Positions 45,716-54,935 of a stretch of 64,000 bases of DNA are shown in pieces. Under the pieces are notes generated by a model, which saw only the letters and a list, made by a program, of their open reading frames with translations, was not told where the DNA came from and searched no databases. The DNA comes from Calothrix sp. C42_A2020_038. GTDB taxonomy: Bacteria > Cyanobacteriota > Cyanobacteriia > Cyanobacteriales > Nostocaceae. Made by a program: the position numbers and the translations under genes. The stretch's first letter is position 1. Every line of letters starts with the position of its first letter. The stretch is from positions 1 to 64,000 of the forward strand of contig JACYLQ010000047.1 of assembly GCA_015272395.1 (NCBI GenBank), in the 5' to 3' direction.

Positions 45716-46138
45716 CTTTGACTGCTGTTGTCACTGATTTCTGATTTTAAAGCCAATTGTAGTTTTAAGATTCCCATTTTTTCAAAAAAGTCGGGCATCT
45801 TAACTTTAAAAATCCTTCTTGAGATAGATGACATTTTTGTTATTTTTTATCAAAAGTTTCTTTAGAGAATGTTTTAAAAGTCCTCTTGTTGGAAGCGAAA
45901 AGTTTTAGATTCCCCATTATCACCCTTAAAAAAGGAGAATTTGATTCTAATTTCTCATTTTTTATGGGTAGTGCAGGGAACAACGAGTGTTTAAAATTAC
46001 AGCAAACCACTTTTCAAACAACCTCTTAGAAAAATTAACTTATTTTCATATTTATATTTTAAGTATGGAACTTGGTACCGAAGCACACAAACAGTTATAC
46101 TGTCAAAGCTTTTTAAACTCACTACTAACCCCAGTTAG
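45716..46138. other. Divergent promoter region between RND gene and hpnG
   Basis: About 420 bp, AT-rich, no credible frame. It should hold promoters for the minus-strand RND-hpnA-hpnH run and for hpnG. AAAAAAGGAGAATTTGATT near 45925-45945 looks like a ribosome binding site with no gene behind it. Confidence 0.5.
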
Positions 46139-46816
46139 ATGACGATAATTTTTGTCCCGCAAGGCGCCGAATCTAAAGCGGTACGTAACGGTTTAAGTCG
46201 TGTTAACCAATCTATTACACTTGTATCAATTCCTATAAGTAGTAAAGCATTAATTAAATATTTGCAAGAATGGTATAAGACTGTAGATTTGTCGAAACCG
46301 CAGTCCCATGCATTAGTGATGGGTTTATGTGGAGGTTTAACCCATGATTACAAAGTAGGTGACGTTGTACTTTATGAAAGTTGTATTTATCAAGATGATT
46401 TTCGCAAGTGTGATATTGATCTGACAAATTACATAGATTCACAACTCGAACAGAAAGTTTCAAGAGTAACAGCGTTGATGAGTGATAGTATTATTTTCTC
46501 CAAAGTTGAGAAACTTTTATTGAGTAAATCAGGCGCCTCGGTTGTTGATATGGAAGGGTTTACCTTGCTTGATTTTTTGAATTCAGTAGGTGTTAAAGTG
46601 GCAATGCTGCGAGTAGTAAGTGATGGATGTGAGCATGATTTACCCAATCTGAATTCTGCTCTTAGTCCCAAAGGCACCCTTTTAGCTTTACCATTACTCT
46701 TAGGGATGCTGCGTCAACCTATCGCTGCGACTCGTTTGATATATGGTTCTTTACGAGGGTTAAAGGTGTTAGAGAATTTGACGGCAAATGTATTTCAAAA
46801 TTTTCATATTTCGTAA
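46139..46816 (+). CDS. hpnG: Hopanoid-associated phosphorylase/nucleosidase
   Basis: The 225-residue protein of the nucleoside phosphorylase fold releases adenine from adenosylhopane, the step after HpnH. Recognisable are the start MTIIFVPQGAESKAVRNGL, the VMGLCGGLTHDYKVGDVVLY segment (about 61-80), DMEGFTLLDF (about 138) and RVVSDGCEHDLPNL (about 158), which carries the purine-binding Asp. Its 3' end overlaps the convergent hpnB by 13 bp. The stand-alone promoter region is shared with the divergent RND gene. Confidence rests on fold and cluster context. Confidence 0.86.
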   Translation: MTIIFVPQGAESKAVRNGLSRVNQSITLVSIPISSKALIKYLQEWYKTVDLSKPQSHALVMGLCGGLTHDYKVGDVVLYESCIYQDDFRKCDIDLTNYIDSQLEQKVSRVTALMSDSIIFSKVEKLLLSKSGASVVDMEGFTLLDFLNSVGVKVAMLRVVSDGCEHDLPNLNSALSPKGTLLALPLLLGMLRQPIAATRLIYGSLRGLKVLENLTANVFQNFHIS

Positions 46817-48012
46817 ACTCTACCTTTCCAGGCGCCTCCGCGCCCTTGCCAATGACGTAATGCAGAATCTAAAGTCATTAATGTGTAAAGAAGTGCGATT
46901 AACGGTAAGCAAAAAGCATACAAAGGCCAACAACAGTAAAAACGAACTGTGGGGTAGTATGCTATGGCCATTAGTAGCCATCCCAATAAACTAGACACAG
47001 TAACTAACCAGTTACTTGTAACTAAACCTACCACTAATCCCAAAGGTGGAATTAAGTAAACTAAAGTCATACCTAATAGGGTTCCAAATAGTAATAATGG
47101 TGAATAGTTGAGTTGCGTATAAGCAGTTCTAGCAACCATATCCCAAATTGTTTCTAAGGAATTATATTGACGTAAGCTGTGCGTTAAAGAACTTAAGCCC
47201 AACCAAATTGGCTGATACGTGGAGTTTGCATTTTCCTTTTTTCTTTTGACAGCATTGGCTAACGCGCAGTCATCGATAAGTGCTTGTCTAAAAATTTCAA
47301 TTCCACCAATTTGTTCGAGTGCATGACGACGAATTAAAATACAACCTCCGGCAGCAGCTGCAGTAGATTTACTAGGGTTGTTTACCCAACGAAAAGGGTA
47401 GAGTTTTTGAAAAAAGAATACAAATGCCGGAATTAACAGCTTTTCCCAAAAGCTTTCGCATCGTAACCGCACCATTACCGAAGCCAGATCTAAATTTTCT
47501 TGAGTACTTTTTGCGACCAGACTACTCAAATTGCTCAAATCATGCTTAATATCTGCATCTGCTAACCAGTAATAATCAGGATTAAGCTTACTAGCTTGAC
47601 GAATACCCTGTTCGACTGCCCAGAGTTTTCCTGACCAACCAGATGGTAATGGTTCGGCGCGAATAACCTGCAGTTTTTCACTTTTGTTAAGAGTTTTAGC
47701 AGTTTTCAACGCAACTTCAGCAGTACCGTCACTGCTATTGTCATCAACCAAAAATATATTAAATGTACCTTTGTAGTCTTGACATAAAAGCGATTGCAAT
47801 GTAAAGGATAACAATTCGGCTTCATTGCGCGCTGGAATCACAGCACAAACAGAAGGAAAGGGAACCCTACCCCCGCTTGCTGGCAGGGGTAGGGGTAGAG
47901 TTTGCGTATCCTCCAATACTTGATTTATCTGCCAAAACCCACCCCTCAGTGTCAGTAATACTATCCAAATCACAACCGATAAAAGTGTCAGAACCAATTC
48001 AATAAGTGTCAT
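46804..48012 (-). CDS. hpnB: Hopanoid-associated glycosyltransferase
   Basis: The 402-residue membrane-associated GT2 enzyme has an N-terminal TM helix, then AVIPARNEAELL (about 57-68), VDDNSSDGT (about 98-106), a DADI motif (LADADIKHD) and C-terminal hydrophobic helices. HpnB proteins probably glycosylate bacteriohopanetetrol or related side chains. Residues about 35-52 (LPLPLPASGGRVPFPS) are encoded by a CTACCCC-loop-GGGGTAG repeat, an in-frame insertion between the first helix and the catalytic domain. It is divergent from shc across a 117-bp promoter region. Confidence 0.9.
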   Translation of the reverse strand: MTLIELVLTLLSVVIWIVLLTLRGGFWQINQVLEDTQTLPLPLPASGGRVPFPSVCAVIPARNEAELLSFTLQSLLCQDYKGTFNIFLVDDNSSDGTAEVALKTAKTLNKSEKLQVIRAEPLPSGWSGKLWAVEQGIRQASKLNPDYYWLADADIKHDLSNLSSLVAKSTQENLDLASVMVRLRCESFWEKLLIPAFVFFFQKLYPFRWVNNPSKSTAAAAGGCILIRRHALEQIGGIEIFRQALIDDCALANAVKRKKENANSTYQPIWLGLSSLTHSLRQYNSLETIWDMVARTAYTQLNYSPLLLFGTLLGMTLVYLIPPLGLVVGLVTSNWLVTVSSLLGWLLMAIAYYPTVRFYCCWPLYAFCLPLIALLYTLMTLDSALRHWQGRGGAWKGRVYEI

Positions 48013-48129
48013 AGTCCTCTTGCCTATTGCCGCTTTAACATGGGAGAATACGGTTTCTCTTTAGTGAGAGATAACACTTGCATTTTTCACTGCCGCATCC
48101 ATACTATTTTTGAGGCTGAGTAGTATTTC

Positions 48130-50040
48130 ATGCAAACTCAAGATAGGCTTAGTTTATCAAAAGTCCCAGCAGCAATTGCAGCTAGTCAAAATTATCTCTT
48201 ATCGATTCAATACCCAGAGGGTTACTGGTGGGCCGAATTAGAGTCTAATGTCACTATCACTGCGGAGGTTGTCCTCCTCCACAAGATTTGGGGTACTGAC
48301 AATACTCGACCCCTACACAAAGCAGAAAATTATCTCCGTTCTCAACAACGTTCTAATGGCAGTTGGGAACTTTTTTATGGTGATGGTGGCGATTTAAGCA
48401 CCTCTGTAGAAGCGTATATGGCGCTGAAGTTATTGGGTGTTACTGAATCTGACCCAGCTTTAATCAAAGCGCGTGATTTTATTATCGAGCGTGGTGGTAT
48501 CAGCAAAACACGAATTTTCACCAAGCTACATTTAGCTTTGATTGGTTGTTACAACTGGCGTGGTATTCCTTCGTTACCTCCTTGGGTAATACTGCTACCA
48601 GAGAACTTCATTTTTAATATCTATGAAATGTCTAGTTGGGCACGTTCTAGTACCGTACCTTTACTGATTGTGATTGATCGTAAACCAGTTTACGTGACTA
48701 ATCCTGGTATTAGCCTGAATGAACTCTACACAGAAGGTATTGATAATGCCAAGTATGAATTACCGCGCAGTAATGATTGGACTGACATCTTTTTAGCGTT
48801 GGATCAAGCATTCAAACTAGGCGAGAGTTTAAACTTGGTACCTTTGCGCGAAGAAGGCATTAAAGCAGCTGAAAAATGGGTTTTAGAACGCCAAGAAGTC
48901 ACTGGAGACTGGGGTGGAATTATCCCAGCTATGCTCAACTCACTTTTGGCACTACGCGCGCTTAATTATGATGTTGATGACCCAATAGTTGTACGCGGAC
49001 TCAAAGCCATTGATAACTTTGCGATTGAAACTGCTGATACATATCGTGTACAACCATGCGTTTCACCTGTCTGGGATACTGCTTGGGCAATACGTGCCCT
49101 CATATCTTCAGGTGTGGCGCCTGACCATCCAGATATTGTTCGTGCAGGGGAATGGTTACTTGACAAGCAAATTCTTGAATATGGTGACTGGGTAGTCAAA
49201 AATTATCGAGGTAAACCTGGCGCCTGGGCTTTTGAATTTGATAACAAGTTCTACCCTGATGTAGATGACACCGCCGTTGTTGTCATGGCTCTAGCTCTTG
49301 CTAAACTTCCAGATGAGAAACTGAAACAAGCAGCGATGACGCGAGCTATAGATTGGGTCGCAACAATGCAGTGTAAACAAGGTGGTTGGGCTGCATTCGA
49401 TGTTGACAATGATCAAGAATGGCTCAATTTGATTCCCTATGGCGATCTGAAAGCCATGATCGACCCAAATACAGCAGATGTAACCGCACGTGTTCTAGAA
49501 ATGCTCGGCTGCTGTGATTTATCCATCAATCAACATGATTTTGAGCGCGCACTTAATTATTTGTTGCAAGAACAAGAAAGCGAAGGATGTTGGTTTGGTC
49601 GCTGGGGTGTAAATTACATCTATGGCACTAGTGGCGCCCTTTCGGCTCTAGCTTTAATGGCACCGTATGAAAAAACATCTATCCAGCGTGGTGCAGCTTG
49701 GTTAATAAGTTGCCAAAATTCAGATGGTGGTTGGGGTGAAACTTGTCGTAGCTATAATGACCCCAGCTTAAAAGGCAAGGGACGTAGCACAGTTTCACAA
49801 ACCGCTTGGGCATTGCTAGGTTTACTTGCAGCTGGTCAAGCGACTGCTAAATATGCCACAGATGCTATTAAACGTGGTGTCAATTACCTAGTTACAACCC
49901 AGCAAGAGTCTGGCACTTGGAATGAAGATGATTTTACTGGTACAGGTTTTCCCTGTCATTTCTATTTGAAGTATCACCTTTACCAGCAGTACTTTCCTTT
50001 GCTAGCTCTAGGCCGCTATCAAACGCTCATCGGTCAATAG
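48130..50040 (+). CDS. shc: Squalene-hopene cyclase
   Basis: The 636-residue cyclase turns squalene into hopene in one polycyclisation. The catalytic acid motif DVDDTA is at residues 377-382. Several QW repeats are visible (QRSNGSWELFYGDGG, QGGWAAFDVDND, DGGWGETCRSY, QQESGTWNEDDFTGTGFP). The FPCHFYLKYHLY ending is standard. All the aromatic pocket segments seem present, so it should be functional. It is the key enzyme of the hopanoid cluster. The squalene/phytoene synthase gene lies 850 bp downstream on the same strand. Confidence 0.96.
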   Translation: MQTQDRLSLSKVPAAIAASQNYLLSIQYPEGYWWAELESNVTITAEVVLLHKIWGTDNTRPLHKAENYLRSQQRSNGSWELFYGDGGDLSTSVEAYMALKLLGVTESDPALIKARDFIIERGGISKTRIFTKLHLALIGCYNWRGIPSLPPWVILLPENFIFNIYEMSSWARSSTVPLLIVIDRKPVYVTNPGISLNELYTEGIDNAKYELPRSNDWTDIFLALDQAFKLGESLNLVPLREEGIKAAEKWVLERQEVTGDWGGIIPAMLNSLLALRALNYDVDDPIVVRGLKAIDNFAIETADTYRVQPCVSPVWDTAWAIRALISSGVAPDHPDIVRAGEWLLDKQILEYGDWVVKNYRGKPGAWAFEFDNKFYPDVDDTAVVVMALALAKLPDEKLKQAAMTRAIDWVATMQCKQGGWAAFDVDNDQEWLNLIPYGDLKAMIDPNTADVTARVLEMLGCCDLSINQHDFERALNYLLQEQESEGCWFGRWGVNYIYGTSGALSALALMAPYEKTSIQRGAAWLISCQNSDGGWGETCRSYNDPSLKGKGRSTVSQTAWALLGLLAAGQATAKYATDAIKRGVNYLVTTQQESGTWNEDDFTGTGFPCHFYLKYHLYQQYFPLLALGRYQTLIGQ

Positions 50041-50890
50041 ATTTAATACATCATTATTAGTAACAACGTCATAGAGGTTGTTTATTTTGTAGCTAGTTTC
50101 TGTTGTTGGCAAAGCAATTGCTTGTAACTGAAGCTAGTTGCAAAAGATTTTTTCTATGGACGCATAGCAGATTACTTGCTTGTTGACAAGTCACCCAACT
50201 AAGTCTTACTTATAATTCAGTGCATAAAAAATATTCCCAAGCATGAAAAACCATGATATGCTCTGAAAAACTTTTGAAAATTAATTCAGTTTATAAAGGA
50301 GTTCATGCCAATATTTGAAAAAATAGTAAACTACCAATGGCTTGAGATGCCGCAATATTACTTAGAAATTTTCTATCACTTTAGTGATTGATTGTATAAA
50401 ATAATTCATCAAAATAATTATTTATAATTTTGCTGCTTAACATGAAACATTTGCCCATTCTAGATATAACGCGAAGTAATCAATTAAAGGAGATTTCAAA
50501 TTGATACAGAACTTATATGTAAATTGAACTGTACCAATTTTTGTTGTATTTAATTAAATAAAGCAGTTTTAACTTGATCTTAAACAAAAGTCAGATAATA
50601 GGTATCGTAATATTAGCATGAGGTATGTTTTTTGATAAAACAAAAAAGTCAGGTTTGATTTTTTGAGAATTTCATTTTTGATGAGTCTAACGTTCCTACA
50701 TTATTTAAGTTCCAATTGATCACTACAAACAATGTTGAGTGAATCTGGTAACTGTAATCTAGGTAACAAATAGATAATAGAATTTTGAATAATTAGAGAA
50801 AAAGTTTAAGTTTTGCTTAGATATATATACATAATATGTCAGAAGATAGGAAACTGCGAGTGGGGGAAAATAACCAGAGGAGTGTAACAA
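50041..50890. other. Long 850-bp intergenic region between shc and the squalene synthase gene
   Basis: AT-rich with no clear gene. A 28-codon frame at 50305-50391 (MPIFEKIVNYQWLEM start) has a good AAAGGAG before it and might be a leader peptide, but there is no other support. AAAGGAG recurs at 50487. The region is long enough for a regulated leader of the synthase gene. GAGGAG precedes that gene's ATG. Confidence 0.5.
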
Positions 50891-51712
50891 ATGGATTTAC
50901 GCACAGATGCTTTAGAGTTATTGAAAGAAACTAGCCGGACTTTTTATATCCCCATAGCTCGTTTACCGCGAGGATTGCAAGAGGCTGTTGCTTCTGCATA
51001 CCTGTGTATGCGCGCTATCGACCAAATCGAAGATGATTTAGAACTCGATAATCAGACCAAATCAAAACTGCTGCGTAGAGTCAGTTTAACCTTACAAGCA
51101 GGAGTTGACGGGTTTGCAGTTGATGCTTTTGCAGATGAGTTTTTTGGATACGAAAACAAGTTACCTGAAGTAACTCTTCGGCTTCGGGAGTGGTTGATAC
51201 TGGCGCCAGAGACTATTGCACCTCGAATTTGGGATGCGACTGCTGCGATGTCTGACCGGATGGCATACTGGGCAGAACGAAACTGGACAATTGATGATGA
51301 ATCTGACCTAGACCGTTATACGTTCGGAGTTGCTGGCGCCGTTGGGTTGTTGCTCTCAGATTTATGGGCTTGGTATGATGGAACCCAAACCAATAGAACT
51401 TTAGCTATAGGCTTTGGTCGAGGTTTGCAGGCAGTGAACATTATTCGTAATCATAATGAAGATTTGACTCGTGGAGTTACTTTCCTTCCGAAAGGTTGGG
51501 ATGCTGACAAGATGCAAGCATACGCGCGTAGAAACTTATCCTTAGCAGATGCCTACAACGCTTCGCTTCCCCCTAACAGTCCCGCTTTAGATTTTTGCCA
51601 AATTCCTTTAACTTTAGCTTATGGTACACTCGAAGCTATTGCACATGGTAAGGAAAAACTTAGCCGCAGTGATGTGGTTGCACTTCTAAATCAGTTTATT
51701 GGATCTAATTGA
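50891..51712 (+). CDS. Squalene/phytoene synthase family protein (likely squalene synthase for hopanoids)
   Basis: The 273-residue all-helical prenyl synthase condenses two prenyl diphosphates; next to shc the expected product is squalene. The first Asp-rich motif DQIEDD is at 44-49 and SRTFYIPIARLP starts the substrate pocket. The second motif, normally DxxED, reads N187-H-N-E-D191, so its first Asp is Asn. GRGLQAVNIIRN precedes it. I recall Asn variants in cyanobacterial members, so this may be a subgroup trait. The assignment to squalene rather than phytoene rests on the cluster. GAGGAG lies upstream of the ATG. A partial MITE copy begins at the stop codon. Confidence 0.85.
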   Translation: MDLRTDALELLKETSRTFYIPIARLPRGLQEAVASAYLCMRAIDQIEDDLELDNQTKSKLLRRVSLTLQAGVDGFAVDAFADEFFGYENKLPEVTLRLREWLILAPETIAPRIWDATAAMSDRMAYWAERNWTIDDESDLDRYTFGVAGAVGLLLSDLWAWYDGTQTNRTLAIGFGRGLQAVNIIRNHNEDLTRGVTFLPKGWDADKMQAYARRNLSLADAYNASLPPNSPALDFCQIPLTLAYGTLEAIAHGKEKLSRSDVVALLNQFIGSN

Positions 51713-51713
51713 A

Positions 51714-51770
51714 GTGAGTTAAATACAGCCAAGTGGGCAAGGATGCCCACTCCACAATAGTTTGATTTTG
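51714..51770. mobile_element. MITE-like element, copy C (partial)
   Basis: GTTAAATACAGCCAAG, then GTGGGCAAGGATGCCCAC (a small hairpin) and TCCACAATAGTTTGATTTT match the middle of copies at 22691 and 32525. The terminal repeats are missing on both sides. It starts right at the synthase stop codon. Confidence 0.75.
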
Positions 51771-52479
51771 TTGGGTCACGCTATACTCCAACGCCACTTG
51801 CTTCAACACGCTTCCCCCGCGCTTTCTTTGTGGCTCCCAACCTACGATTATTCTTAACTGAGCAGTATCCAAATCGGACTTTATTCAGAACTCAAGCGAA
51901 AGATATATTCGCTGGAACTTCTACAAGTAAAATTTAAAATTATTTTTATTTTTATAAAGTAATTAAGTTTAGATTAAAAAATGGCAAAAATTTAAATTTT
52001 TTTTATAAATTTTTTGGCAAATTGACTTTATTATGTTCATACTTGAGATAGAAGCAAACTCCATTCCACTGGGGGAGTGCTAATCTAGTTGAACCCTCTA
52101 TCTTGGTTATTAGCAGCCTAATCCGAAGGAATGGCTACCATTTAATATAATCAAGTTAAAGGAAAAACATGAAGCTGTAGAAGCTATCAGGTGAATTAAA
52201 TTGCATGGTGTGAGTATTAACTATTAAGCGAGACACAGTTAATAGCCCTATTGAATCCCTATTAAGTAAAGATAGTCAAGGCTGTTTCGGATAGAGTACG
52301 AAAGCAGCGGGTGCAGATTTTTTCTTCATATCATCAAACAGCAGAAAAGCCTAACTACTTGTGAAGCTTTGTTTAGAGAGACTTTAACAGAATTGACGCA
52401 ACTATTTGCAGCAAGCTGATTCACGCTTGCTGTCTATCAACAACTCTTTACTACTAATGGATAGGAAAAGGTTTTGACT
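51771..52479. other. Intergenic stretch upstream of the OB-like protein gene
   Basis: About 700 bp without a credible frame. 51940-52020 is nearly pure A/T. Around 52058-52078 ACTCC and GGAGT bracket a possible hairpin (CATTCCACTGGGGGAGTGC), followed by CCGAAGGAATGG, hinting at a structured leader; no known riboswitch was recognised. Confidence 0.45.
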
Positions 52480-53295
52480 ATGACTTCCCAAATTGAAACC
52501 GATAGAATTCCGAAGCGACGTAGCTTTTTCCAAAGTATATGGGATGTAGGTGTAATGACATCTCTAGTCATTCTTGCATTTACCGCTCAAAATGGTAATT
52601 CTGGTCAACAGAATGGTTCTTCACCGGCAAGACCAGTTAATGCTACTCAAGTCGCTCGTTATCCAGAGGATTTCATCGGTAAAGCAGTAACAATCAGAAG
52701 TAAACCTGCTCAAAGGATAGAAGCAAATACTTTCACATTAAGAGATGGAAGATTTTCACAACAAGAACCACTGTTAGTTGTGAATGCGTCAGGAATACCG
52801 TTTAACTTGCCTACAAGAGATGTGGAAGTACAAGTCACTGGTCAAGTCCAAGACTTTGTGATTTCAGATATCGAACGCGCTTATAATCTAAACCTAAATG
52901 ATAATCTTTACAGGAGTTATACTCGAAAACCTGTACTGATTGCTCAAAGTATCGCTCTGGCGCCTCAAGCAAATCAAGTTGCACAAACTCCACAGCTGTA
53001 CTATGGCAAAACAGTGGCAGTTACAGGTGAGGTCGAAAACATAAAAAGTGATGTTTTGATGAAGCTACAGAAAGACCAGATGATTAACGGCAAAGACCTG
53101 CCTGTTTTATTGACATCACCCAAGGCTACATTAAACAAAGGTCAGAAAGTAGCAGTTGTCGGAGAAGTACGACCGTTTGTAGCATCAGAGATAGAGCAAA
53201 AATATAACTTGTTATGGGACTCAAAAGTTAGACAACAGCTTGAGGCTGAATATAAAAATGCGCCAGTTTTAATTGCAAAAGCTGTATATCCTTAA
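52480..53295 (+). CDS. Membrane-anchored protein with two OB-like repeats
   Basis: The protein has 271 residues from ATG 52480 (GGAAAAGG upstream); an in-frame TTG at 52474 is weaker. One N-terminal TM helix (VGVMTSLVILAFTA) is followed by two related halves. The first has EDFIGKAVTIRSKPAQRIEA, then VQVTGQVQDFVISDIERAYN and PVLIAQSIAL. The second has LYYGKTVAVTGEVENIKSD, then VAVVGEVRPFVASEIEQKYN and PVLIAKAVYP. Strand patterns resemble OB folds. Domain duplication is clear, function is unknown. It lies 108 bp upstream of cydA on the same strand, so a role in envelope redox or oxidase assembly is possible but unproven. Confidence 0.75.
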   Translation: MTSQIETDRIPKRRSFFQSIWDVGVMTSLVILAFTAQNGNSGQQNGSSPARPVNATQVARYPEDFIGKAVTIRSKPAQRIEANTFTLRDGRFSQQEPLLVVNASGIPFNLPTRDVEVQVTGQVQDFVISDIERAYNLNLNDNLYRSYTRKPVLIAQSIALAPQANQVAQTPQLYYGKTVAVTGEVENIKSDVLMKLQKDQMINGKDLPVLLTSPKATLNKGQKVAVVGEVRPFVASEIEQKYNLLWDSKVRQQLEAEYKNAPVLIAKAVYP

Positions 53296-53403
53296 AATAG
53301 AAAATAGTTAGGAGTGAGAAGTCAAGAGTTATGAATTTGAACTGAAAACTCATAACTCGCAACTCATGACTAACTATTTGACCGAATTTAAGGCGATACA
53401 GTC

Positions 53404-54843
53404 ATGTTCTTTGAAAACACCGTTGTCTTGTCGCGAATGCAGTTTGCTCTGACAGCTTTATTCCATATGCTCTGGCCCGTGCTTACAACTGGCATGGGTA
53501 TTTATTTGGTGATTGTGGAAGGGTTATGGTTGAAAACACGCAATTCTGATTACTATTACCACGCGCGCTTTTGGTCAAAATTATACATCCTTAATTTTGG
53601 AATTGGCGTAGCAACAGGAATTCCGATGGAATTTCAGTTTGGTACTAACTGGGCGCCATTTTCTGAAGCGGTTGGTAACTTTTTTGGCAGCATTATGGGA
53701 TTTGAAGCGACCTGGGCATTTATGCTAGAGGCAGCTTCTTTAGGAATAATGGTGTTTGGTTGGGAACGAGTTAACCCAATCATTCATTATATTTCCACGA
53801 TTTTAGTCGCAGTTGGCGCCAACATGTCCACATTTTGGATATTGGCAGCAAATTCGTGGATGCAAACTCCTGCGGGAGGCAAATTGATTGATGGTAAATT
53901 TATTATCAGCGATTACTTTGAGGCAATATTTAATCCGTTTATGAAAGTCAGCGTTCTCCACATGTTTTTTGCAACATTGGAGACTTCGCTGTTTGTCATT
54001 GGTGGTATTAGCGCTTGGTACATCTTAAATAAACGTAATCCTGCTTTTTTCTCACGGTCACTAAAAATAGTTATAGCTGCTGTAATTGCAGTGGCGCCGT
54101 TACAAATTTACATCGGGCATTTGAATGCCGAACAAGTATATCACCGTCAACCTGCAAAATTAGCAGCGATGGAAGCGCGCTGGGAAACAATACCAGCAGG
54201 TCAGTCTGCTGATTACAGCTTGATTGCATTGCCCAATGACAAAGCAGAAAAAAACGACTGGGAATTATCTATACCTAATGCATTAGGTTATGTGCTTGAA
54301 TTTAAACCAAAGCTTTCTGAACCAGTGCTTGGTCTAAAGGAATTTCAACCCGAAAATCGTCCGCATCTTGTTGGTCTAATTTACTACTCATTCCGAACAA
54401 TGGTCGGAATTGGATTTGCACTTGCTGGACTAATGCTAGTAACTACACTGCAATGGTTACGAGGCAAACTCTCTACCGAAAACATAACTGAGCAAAAATG
54501 GTTACTACGTGCTTGGATGTTTGCCGCACCGCTTGGTTATATTGCAATTGATACTGGCTGGATTGTTCGTTGTGTCGGGCGCCAACCTTGGACATTATAT
54601 AATCAACTTCGTACAGTTGATTCAGTATCGAAACTACCTGCAAGTAATGTTTTAACTACTTTAATTTGCTACGCAACTGTATACACAATGTTGTTGTTTG
54701 CAGCTCTCTACTTTGGCAGTCGGATAATTCGTAAAGGTCCAAATTTAAAGTTGCCAATACCAGGAATAGAAGCACAACCTGCCCTCGAAACAAAACCAGC
54801 AGAATTTATACCTGACGAGCGCCCAATTGAAGCACAACAATAA
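53404..54843 (+). CDS. cydA: Cytochrome bd-type quinol oxidase subunit I
   Basis: The 479-residue polytopic subunit carries the haems of the bd-type (CIO-like) oxidase, which reduces O2 with quinol. The start FENTVVLSRMQFALTALFHM contains the haem-proximal His, GFEATWAFMLEAASLGIMVF follows at about 98, and GWIVRCVGRQPWTLYN near 393 is the hallmark. The quinol loop is short, as in the cyanide-insensitive type rather than the E. coli long-loop type. It forms an operon with cydB after a 92-bp spacer. In cyanobacteria this terminal oxidase works alongside photosynthetic electron flow. Confidence 0.95.
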   Translation: MFFENTVVLSRMQFALTALFHMLWPVLTTGMGIYLVIVEGLWLKTRNSDYYYHARFWSKLYILNFGIGVATGIPMEFQFGTNWAPFSEAVGNFFGSIMGFEATWAFMLEAASLGIMVFGWERVNPIIHYISTILVAVGANMSTFWILAANSWMQTPAGGKLIDGKFIISDYFEAIFNPFMKVSVLHMFFATLETSLFVIGGISAWYILNKRNPAFFSRSLKIVIAAVIAVAPLQIYIGHLNAEQVYHRQPAKLAAMEARWETIPAGQSADYSLIALPNDKAEKNDWELSIPNALGYVLEFKPKLSEPVLGLKEFQPENRPHLVGLIYYSFRTMVGIGFALAGLMLVTTLQWLRGKLSTENITEQKWLLRAWMFAAPLGYIAIDTGWIVRCVGRQPWTLYNQLRTVDSVSKLPASNVLTTLICYATVYTMLLFAALYFGSRIIRKGPNLKLPIPGIEAQPALETKPAEFIPDERPIEAQQ

Positions 54844-54935
54844 AACGTTAGGAGGCTCGAAGTTAAACTCTTGAAACCCCAGAATTCACGGGGGTTAGGT
54901 AGATCAAATATTTTAGGAATAAATTAGGAATAAAT

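Noticed and set aside
46804-46816. 13-bp convergent overlap of hpnG and hpnB as a regulatory feature
   Set aside because: Short convergent overlaps are common and no further structure supports a function.
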